In this document: positions 53,401 to 62,400 of the stretch, in pieces
Numbering within the stretch: the first letter of the stretch is position 1
How the letters are laid out: every line of letters begins with the position of its first letter
NCBI RefSeq assembly: GCF_033115175.1
Contig: NC_084847.1
Span: forward strand, 51,531,612-51,595,611
DNA: 64,000 nt
Direction of reading: 5' to 3'
Source: Lepus europaeus
Taxonomy: Eukaryota; Chordata; Mammalia; Lagomorpha; Leporidae
Made by a program: the position numbers and the translations under genes
Notes under the pieces: generated by a model
Told to the model about the DNA's origin: nothing
Database searches by the model: none
Seen by the model: only the letters and a program-made list of their open reading frames with translations

Positions 53401-56400
53401 TTAGGGTGATGCGGGTGATACAGGAAGACGTGGGGATGAGACAGGTCAGCAGAGCGGGGGTTTAGGTAAAGCTGTAGTCCACACTTGCTCAGAAATGGCA
53501 CACGTGTATTATCTGGCTGGGATTGAGTTGTCGCCTTTCAAGTGGCTGTTGATGACCGAGGCTACCTGCCAGGCGATACTGAGGTGCCGCATAGAGGACC
53601 CGTCTGTCGGGCATCGTCGTCAGTGCTGCTGAGTCTGGCCTGGGTTTTGAGGACAGAGCAGTCTTCCCTGACGTGACCCTTCCAGGTGTGGCCTCTTCCC
53701 TTGGCGTTTCGTGGTGTTCTCAGTGAGCTCTGTGCGTCTGAGCCCCACCGGGAAGTGGCCTTGCAACTTGTCGGGTGAGACTTGTCCTCCGCGTGGCTGG
53801 GGAGGACCTGAGCCCTCCACGTCCAGAGGCGTGGATGGAAAGCCTGGGACGGCTCCCTGGAAAATGAGCGAGGCGCCTCCCAGCCGGCTGTGCCTGCCCT
53901 TCCCCAGGGCCAGCGCCCTGCAGCATGGAATTTTCCAGTCCTTGGCTGTGAAGGTTTCCACCCAGCAGGGCCAGGGCTCCCATCCCTGCTGCATTAGAGA
54001 CTGTATCAGTCTCTAATCCGGGCGTTAGTTCCTTGTTTACAGATGTAGATTATCTCAAATATTCGATGCTTTTTTGTTTCCTTGAGTTAAGTGGAAGACA
54101 GTATGTAATGTAGAATTTGGCGAAGGCTGGGTTTTGCTTGACTTTCTGTTTACTTTGGTTGCATTTGTCCTGATCGCTTTGCTGTTTTTCCATTTTCCAT
54201 GGTCTTCCGTGGAAGACTGACCCGAAGCTGCTGGTATCCCTGCCGGGACGGGATACCTGCCCTTCCAGTGCTGAGCAAGGGCGTTCCTGGTGATTGGATG
54301 TACGCCGCCCCCTCTCGATTCTGTCGTTAATACCTGCTTCTCGGGTGGGCCCAACAGTTATAAAAACCTGGTGTGGTTTCCCACCAGGGTAGTGTGTCCG
54401 GCCCCCAGCAGCACTGCGGGACAGAGCGTCTGCAGGACGCCACCAGCTGTGGGTGGGGAAGCACACTGGCTGCTGTTTAGCTCGCTTGCTCTTTTTTATT
54501 TATTAAAGACATTTTGAAGGACAGAGCTTCCATCGGCTGGTTCACTCTGCAAATACCCGTAGCACCTGGAGCTAGGCCAGGCCGAAGCCGAGAGCCAAGA
54601 ACTCAGTCTGGGTCCCTTGTGGGTGACAGAAGTCCAAGTATTCGAGCCGTCACCTGCTGTCTCCCAGGCTGTGCATTAGCAGGGAGCAGTGCCAGGGCTC
54701 AAACCCTGGCTCTCCTGTGTGGGGTACAGGAGTCTCGAGCAGTCTTCACCCTCCTAACACCAAACACCCACTCCTATCTGCTTTTGAAAACACAGCCTTG
54801 AACGTGGTAGATGTCTTGTCTGGGTTTTCTTTGGCATTCTTTGGCCTGTTTGGGATTTTGTGTCATCAGAGACCAGGATGTTCTCTCAAATCTTGAGTGT
54901 CTAATAAAAGTGTTTGCCCCTCAAAATCAGAAGCTGGTTGGAGTCAAGGCGGGTTTAGTGGGTGAGGGGATGCTAATGATTGTCCAGTAGGCGCCATGCC
55001 GTGTGTGTGGAATGGGGATCAGGGAACCCGCACCTTAAATTGCTGTGAGACTTCAGGCAGACTTTCTTCCCGTGGAAAATAACAAGTGAATGTTACACAG
55101 GCATCCAGCGTTGTTCTGAGCAGCTCAGATAGGGAAGCAGCTCACATGTCCACCAGTTGTTGAGTAGATAGAATGTGATCTGTCTGTGCAGTGGAATGTT
55201 ACTGCGCAGTAAGTGGGAGGAAGATTGTGCGCGTGCATGGGCCTAGAAACACGCTCCGTGACAGAAGCCACTCACAGAAGTGTGTGATCCGCTTAAAATA
55301 CACCAGGCTAGACAAGCTTATTTCCAAGATCTCTTCAAGTTTAAAAGATAATTTACTGAAGCCAGACTAGCTGCTGGGTGCCCGCATTTTATAACTTAGG
55401 ACATAATCAGGAAGTGTGGGATTGTGTTCTCCCATACGTGTGTGCACGGGAGCTGACTGTCCACTAGAGGGCAGCTGTGGTCAGAGGGAGCCCAGCTCTC
55501 CCTGCCCGATCGCCTCTCCTATAGGTCTGTCACTTCCAGGGGACTTCAGTGCCTAGGGCCACGTGGTGAGGTCCCCTGTGGTGCCGGTGAGCGGTGGGGG
55601 CCAGCTAGTTGGCACTAGGGCGTGCGAGCCTTGAGAGCAGCAAGGGCCTCCTTGCGCCTGTTCACTCCTGACCTAGCTGAACACAGGACCTCCACCCAGC
55701 TGGTGCTGCTGCTCTGTGCTGTCGGGTGCCGCCTGAGCCTGGCCACGCCCATCTCTGGCACCTTTCCCCACTGGGAGAGCGACGCCCCTACGCTGGCATT
55801 TGCTTACCTTTTAGGTCGCAAACACTTGAAAACTTTTTCTTTTTTTAAGATTTATTTATTTTTATTTGGAAGAGTTACACAGAGAGAGGAGAGAGAGAGA
55901 GAAAGAGGTCTTCCATCCGGTGGTTCACTCCCCAATTGGCCGCAATGGCTGGAGCTGCGCCAATCTGAAGCCAGGAGCTGGGAGCTTCTTCCAGGTCCCC
56001 CATGTGGGTGCAGGAGCCCAAGGACTTGGGCCATCTTCCACTGCTTTCCCAGGCCATAGCGGGGAGCTGGATCAGAAGTGGAGCAGCCAGGTCTCGAAGC
56101 GGCACCCATAATGGATGCCGGCGCTTCAGGCCAGGGCTTTAACCTGCTGTGCCACAGCGCCGGCCCCGTTGAAATGTTTTTTAAAAATCACCTTTTGATT
56201 AACAAAACGCTATAAATGAATCAGGCTAAATGGCATTTCTGTTTTCCTTAGAGCATGTATAGGGAAGAGGGTGTCTATTACGGAACTGCTAAGTCCACTT
56301 CTCCCGTGTCCCTACTGTGCGTGCTCAGGCTGCCTGTTAGTTCATCGGCATTTTTGATGCCGGGCTGAGGCCAGTGTCCAGAGTGAAGGCAGGCTGGTCC

Positions 56401-59400
56401 TGGACTTGGGACTCGCCCGTGAACGAGGAGTGCTGCAGACGTGACTTAGCATCTTGGCCCCGTAGTCTAGAAGCGTGCTCCGTGTGAGTGCGGGCACAGC
56501 GCCTGGAACCGCAGCTGGACAGGCTGCACGCCAGCCTTTACCGCACCTAGGAGCTCCGACTTCTGAGTGACGCTCGGTCTCCAGGTGGAGGACTGTCCTC
56601 TCCCTTCTGTGACGCTTGGCACGGTTCCCCCACGCTTTGGAGCCGCCATTTCTTCCAGGATCCCTGAGTGAAACCGGGAAGTGCTTGGAGGCAGGTACCC
56701 TAGTGTCTTCCCGTGTGCCTGGTTTGGACGTCGTCGTCGTAATGCTGGCCTGACTTGATCTCTGTTTAGGTTGCGTCTGCACTGGAAAAATGGAAGACGG
56801 CAATCCGTGAGGCTCAGACTTTCTCCAGGATGCACGTTCTGCTCGGGATGCTGGACGCGTGCATCAAGTGGGATATGTCCGCAGAGAACGCGCGCTGCAA
56901 AGTCTGCCGAAAGAAGGGTATGTCCAGACGGCGTTCCAATCTGGGCGTCCTGGGGTGGGATCTTCGCTCCCGATGCTCTTTCCCCCGAGTGTGCTGGGGC
57001 AGACCTCGCCTTCTGAGGGTCTGAGGTCCCACAGTGAGTCCCATCAGGCCCTTTGCTCTCAGTGACACAGGCACAGTTGATGCCATCAGGGAGCAGTTTA
57101 GTGAATCTAAAACCGAGTCCTTCGGTTATCTCAGAATTTTAGTATCTGTGAGGTCAGAGCGGGTACGGCCAGCAGGGGGCAGTCTGTGTGGTGAGGATGC
57201 TCAGATGGGGCCTCTGCAGGGCAAGGCCAAGATCTTCCCGCTGTCCCTGTGTGCAAAGAGAACTGCATTGCTAAAAGCCGAGTGATTGTGTCCTCGGGGA
57301 CTGGGGTTATTGTGTGCCGTAGGTTAAAGTTTAATTTCCAAGGATAGGAAAGTCCGTGCAGTCATTCAGGATCAAGCTGATAGAGAAGGGAGGTGGGAGC
57401 GGGGAGATGGCCGTGCTCAGTTGATTGGTTTATTTTCATGGGAAGTGGGGGCGTGTGGGGGTCTCAGAGAAGAGCAGACTAAGGGGCATTCCTGGCACCC
57501 CTCAGTCAGCGTTAGCTGGCCCAGCCTGGCCCTGCGCAATCTGACGATGTGCGTTAGGAGACCTGGGCCCTCAGTTACCTGTCCTAGTTTATGCTACGTT
57601 TCTTTTCAGCAAATGACTGCCTGGAGTGTCAGGGTGCCCCTGTTCTCGAGCGTGTGATGCCCTGTGGCGGTGTGGGCGGGGCGAGCGCTCTGCCTTACAG
57701 CTCCGTGGTTGTGGCCAGGCTGCCCGCGGTGCTCTGCAAGCCTCTCTCTCCACAGGTGAGGACGACAAGCTGATCCTCTGTGACGAGTGTAATAAAGCCT
57801 TCCACCTGTTCTGTCTGCGGCCGGCCCTCTACGAAGTGCCAGATGGCGAGTGGCAGTGCCCGGCCTGCCAGCCAGCCACTGCCCGGCGCAACTCCCGCGG
57901 CAGGTGAGGAGTCTTTGTTCTCAAAAGAAATGAACAAAGAGCTGTCACCGTAGAGCTGCGGTGGCTCACACCGGATCGTTCAGGGGAGCTTTGAGTGGGG
58001 TTTTTGGTACAGACCTGATCGTCTCGGGAGGGGCCCAGAGGGCTCTGGTCTGCCTCTAGCTTGATGTTGGGGTGTCAGGTGTTCCCCGCCTGCCCTGTTC
58101 TCTGTCTCGGCCAGACCATCTCCAGAAAGAGCACTGCACGAGAGCTTGTGGAAGAAGGGGATTAAAGGTTGAGACTATTTTGATGCAAAAAATGTCATTC
58201 TGCATTTTTCATAAGACACATTTTCCACGAACTTGGCGAAGTGCTCTGCCTTCTGCTTCCATGTTGCCCACGTCTCACTTCTTCACAATTAGGTCTCCAG
58301 TCAGCACGTGGCGCCCTCTTCCCCACGCGCACTGTCTGCCTCCCCGTCAGGATTGAACTTTGATGCCAGCTTGGATGTGAATTTCTCCCTGGCTTTACAT
58401 AGCCACTGATTGGCCAGGTGTGGCTAGTCCAGTGTCCAGGAACCGTAGAATCAGCCTGCTGCCCGCCGCTCTCCATGTGTCAGCGGGCAGGCTCAGCTTT
58501 CCATTGCCCGTTCTAAACTCACTAGCCTGACTGCTCGCTCGCTCGCTCTTTTTTAATATTTATTATAAAAGAGTAACAGGGAGAGGGAGAGATTGTCTGT
58601 GTGCTGGTTCATTCCACAAAAGGCCACAATGGCCAGGCTAAAGCCAGAAGCCAGGAACTTCTTCCAGGCCTCCCACGTGGGTGGCCAGGGCCCAGGTACT
58701 TGGGCCATCTTCTGCTGCTTTTCCCAGGCCATAGCAGGAAGCTGGATCAGAAATGGAGCAGCTGAGACACAAACCAGTGTCCATGTGGGATGTCAGGTGG
58801 CAGCTTTATCTGCTTTCTACAACACTGGCTCCTAGCCCAATTTCTTAAAAATGTTATTTGTGGCCGGCGCCGCGGCTCACTAGGCTAATCCTCCGCCTGC
58901 GGTGCCGGCACACCGAGTTCTAGTCCCAGTCGGGGCGCCGGATTCTGTCCCAGTTGCCCCTCTTCCAGGCCAGCTCTCTGCTGTGGCCAGGGAGTGCAGT
59001 GGAGGATGGCCCAAGTGCTTGGGCCCTGCACCCGCATGGGAGACCGGGAGAAGCACCTGGCTCCTGCCATCGGATCAGCGTGGTACCGCCGGCCGCAGCG
59101 GCCATTGGAGGGTGAACCAACGGTAAAGGGAAGACCTTTCTCTCTGTCTCTCTCTCTCACTGTCCACTCTGCCTGTCAAAAAAAAAAAAAAAAAGTTATT
59201 TGTTTGAAAGGCAGAAAGAGACAGACTTTTCCATCACTGCTTCATTCTCCAAGCGCCCACAGCAGCCGGGACGGGGCCAAGCTAAAACCAGGAGCCTGGA
59301 ACTCAGTCTCAGTCAGACAGGTCTCCAGATACTTGGAGCCATCGCCACTGCTTCCCGGGGTGTGCTTCAGCAGGAAGCTGGAATTGGAAGTGGAGCCAGG

Positions 59401-62400
59401 GGCCAGCGCTGTGGCGTAGTGGATACCTGCAGTGCCGGCATCCCATATGGGCGCCGGTTCAAGTCCCGGCTGCTCCACTTCCAATCCAGCTCTCTGCTAT
59501 GGCCTGGGAAAGCAGTAGAAGATGGCCCAAGTCCTTGGGCCCCTGCACCCACGTGGGAAACCCGGAGGAAGCTCCTAGCTTCAGATCAGTGCAGCTCTGG
59601 CCACTGCGGCCAACTGGGGAGTGAACCAGCGGGTGGAAGACCTCTCTCTCTCTTTGCATCTCCTCTCTCTGTGTAACTCTGACTTTCAAATAAATAGATG
59701 AATCTTTAAAAAAGGAAATAGTGCCAGGACTTGAACCGCTGTGCTTTGGCAGAGGATTCAGGCAGGCTAAGCAGCGTCCTGTCCACTGTGGTCGGCGGCG
59801 GCCCTTTCCCCTGCGGAACCCCCACTCCCCCGTCCCTGGCCTACACTTGGAGACTCTTAACACTGGCCCAGGGTTTGCTGAGCCCCGGTTGCCATCACGT
59901 CTGTGTGTGTTCTGGACATTCATTCATCATTCAGCTTTGCCTCCTGTGCTCTCCTCCGTGTTGGGAACGATCTCCGCGTAGCCTGCCCCGCGCCCAGCTA
60001 AACCCCTGCTGTCGCTGGGGAGATTGTTTTTATTTAGTTGAAAGGTAGAGTTACAGAGAGGAAGAGAGAGAGGTCTTCTGTCTGCTGGTTCACTCCCCAG
60101 ATGGCCACAACAGCCAGGGCTGGGCCAGGCAGGAACCAGGAGCCAGGAGCTTCCTCTGGGCGCCCCACCGGGGAAGCAGGGGCCCAAGCACTTGGCCATC
60201 TCCGTCGCTTTCCCAGGCTACTAGCAGAGAGCTGGACAGGAAGTGGAGCAGCCGGGACTGGGACTGGAACTGGCAGCCATATGGGATGCCGGTGCTGCAG
60301 CCACGCCAGAGCGCCGACCCCGCCACTTTGTTCTTCACTGAGTATCAGTGAGGCCAAGTGCTGATGTTTGCTGAGTTCACACTGAAACGTGAGGCCATCA
60401 AAGGGCAGCCCCCTGCAGTGTGGACCCTGGCGTGCTCTCTCAGGGCAGAGCTGTTTGATCTGACCCCACCTTCGCGGTGTCCTCAGCGGCTTCTCCCTGC
60501 CTTCCAGCTGCTCTGAGACGCGGGGCTGGGAGCGGCTGTTCTGAGCTGGGATTACCGCGCTTTGATCTTAGGGTCATCTGCAAGCTGCTGGTCATGGAAC
60601 CGGGCCAGCAAGGTGGAGTCGGGCCAGAGGCGCACCTGCCTGGCTGCTGGGGCTCTGCAGTCCACCCCCCCCCCCCCACGCCGGCAGCTTCCACTACCTG
60701 CAGTGTTACATTATCTGGCTCCTTGTGTGAGGCAAAGGCATTGTTTTGTGGGGGAGGGGAGCGTTGTATTGTGGTCTTGATTTCTGTCACCAAGCCATTT
60801 GGGGCCTGCTAGAGGAGACAGCTGTTGACACTTGGTTATTCTTCGAGTAGAGCGCTGGCCTGGCCTGGATTTTGGGGTTCCCTGCCCGGAGCAGAGCTGT
60901 CAGTCTGGTCTCTGAGAAGCTGGGGGTCCTGGGGGTCGCTGGCCCTCCTCTTCTCAGGACCGCCGTGTGGTTCCTCCTCGCAGGAATTATACCGAAGAGT
61001 CGGCCTCTGAAGACAGTGGAGACGCCGAGAGCGATTCGGAGGAGGAGGAAGAGGACGATGACGAGGAGGAGGAAGACTATGAGGTGGCTGGTTTGCGATG
61101 TAAGTGTTGGGTTTGTCTGCGCTCTCTCACGGTCTGCCCAGCTGCCGTGGAGAGGCCGGGTGCTGCCGCCTTGCTGGCTGTGTGCTCGTGTTACGGCTGG
61201 AGGGGTCCCGGCTGCGCTGTGCCCTGCGCACACTAACAGCAAGCTAGACTCGGTACAGGACTGGGACTTGGACCCAGGCACTTCCTTACGGATTGAGGTT
61301 GTCCGAAGCATTGTCTTTTTTTTTTTTTCTTAAGATTTATTTATGCTGGTGCCTTGGCTCACTAGGCTAATCCTCCGCCTGCGGTGCCGGCACCCCGGGT
61401 TCTAATCCCGGTCAGGGCGTCGGATTCTGTCCCGGTCGCTCCTCTTCTGTGGCCCGGGAGTACAGTGGAGGATGGCCCAAGTCCTTGGGCCCTGCACCCG
61501 TATGGGAGACCAGGAGAGGCACCTGGCTCCTGGCTTCAGATCAGTGCAGTGCGCCGGCCGCAGCGGCCATTGGAGGGTGAACCAACGGCAAAGGAAGACC
61601 TCTCCCTCTCTCTCTCTCTTCTCTCTCTCTCTCACTCTCTCATTGTCCACTCTGCCTGTCAAAAAAAAAAGATTTATTTGAAAGGCAGAGCGACAGAGAA
61701 GGCTTCCTTCCACTGGCTCACCCCCAGATTCCCGCAGTGCCTGGGGCTGGGCCGGGCCAAAGCTGGCGTCCAGGAACGTGGTGCACGTCTGCCGTGTGGG
61801 TGGCAGGCGCACTAGCAGGGAGCTGGGCTGCAAGTGGAGCAGCCGGGACTTGAACTGACGCTCATGCTGATGTTGGCCGGGCGGCCCAACCTGCTTCCCC
61901 AAGTGCTGTGCCCTGCCTCCAGCCCAGGGGGCGTCTTGCCTGCCCTTCCAGATTCGAGAGCTCCTGAAGAGGGCAGAGCTGCTCTCGGGTCGGCTGGCCC
62001 ACTCTGGTCGCAGTCAGGCGACGGGCTGGCAGTTTGCTGCCGTCCCCCGTGGTGTAGCCTGCGACGCTGGGTCTCTGTGTTTGCAGGAGCTCCTTCTGTT
62101 TGTTCACTGGGGCAGATTGTCGAAGGGAGTCCCCCTGGGAGGCAGACGTAGTGCCTTCGCCTGGTGTCCCGACGAGGCCGGCCTCGCTTGGCCTGGGCTC
62201 ACGGCTCGGTGCACATTTGTCTGCGAACAGATTCTGAATGTCTTCTCTGTTTTCACGCTTTTTTTTTTTTTTTAAAGAATTGTTTATTTTATGTGAAAGG
62301 TACAATTACAGAGAGAGTCTTCGATCTGCTGGTTCATTCCCCAAATGGCTGCAACAGCCAGAGCTGGGCCAGACAGGAGCCAGGAGCTTCTTCCAGGTCT

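Larger units (their letters stand above)
48562..56769 (+). other. BAZ1B: BAZ1B 8.2-kb intron, copy B
   Basis: Same contents as 932-7966 but longer by the minisatellite expansion and a small insertion near 53019. Unique stretches: 49720-50420, 52980-54490 and 56168-56769. Confidence 0.8.
58848..59749 (-). repeat. C-SINE host split by two younger C-SINEs (copy B)
   Basis: Counterpart of 10045-10945. Confidence 0.8.
57904..60983 (+). other. BAZ1B: BAZ1B 3.1-kb intron, copy B
   Basis: Same order of elements as 9101-12180. The A run near 59180 is one base longer and the C run near 60665 one base shorter. Confidence 0.8.
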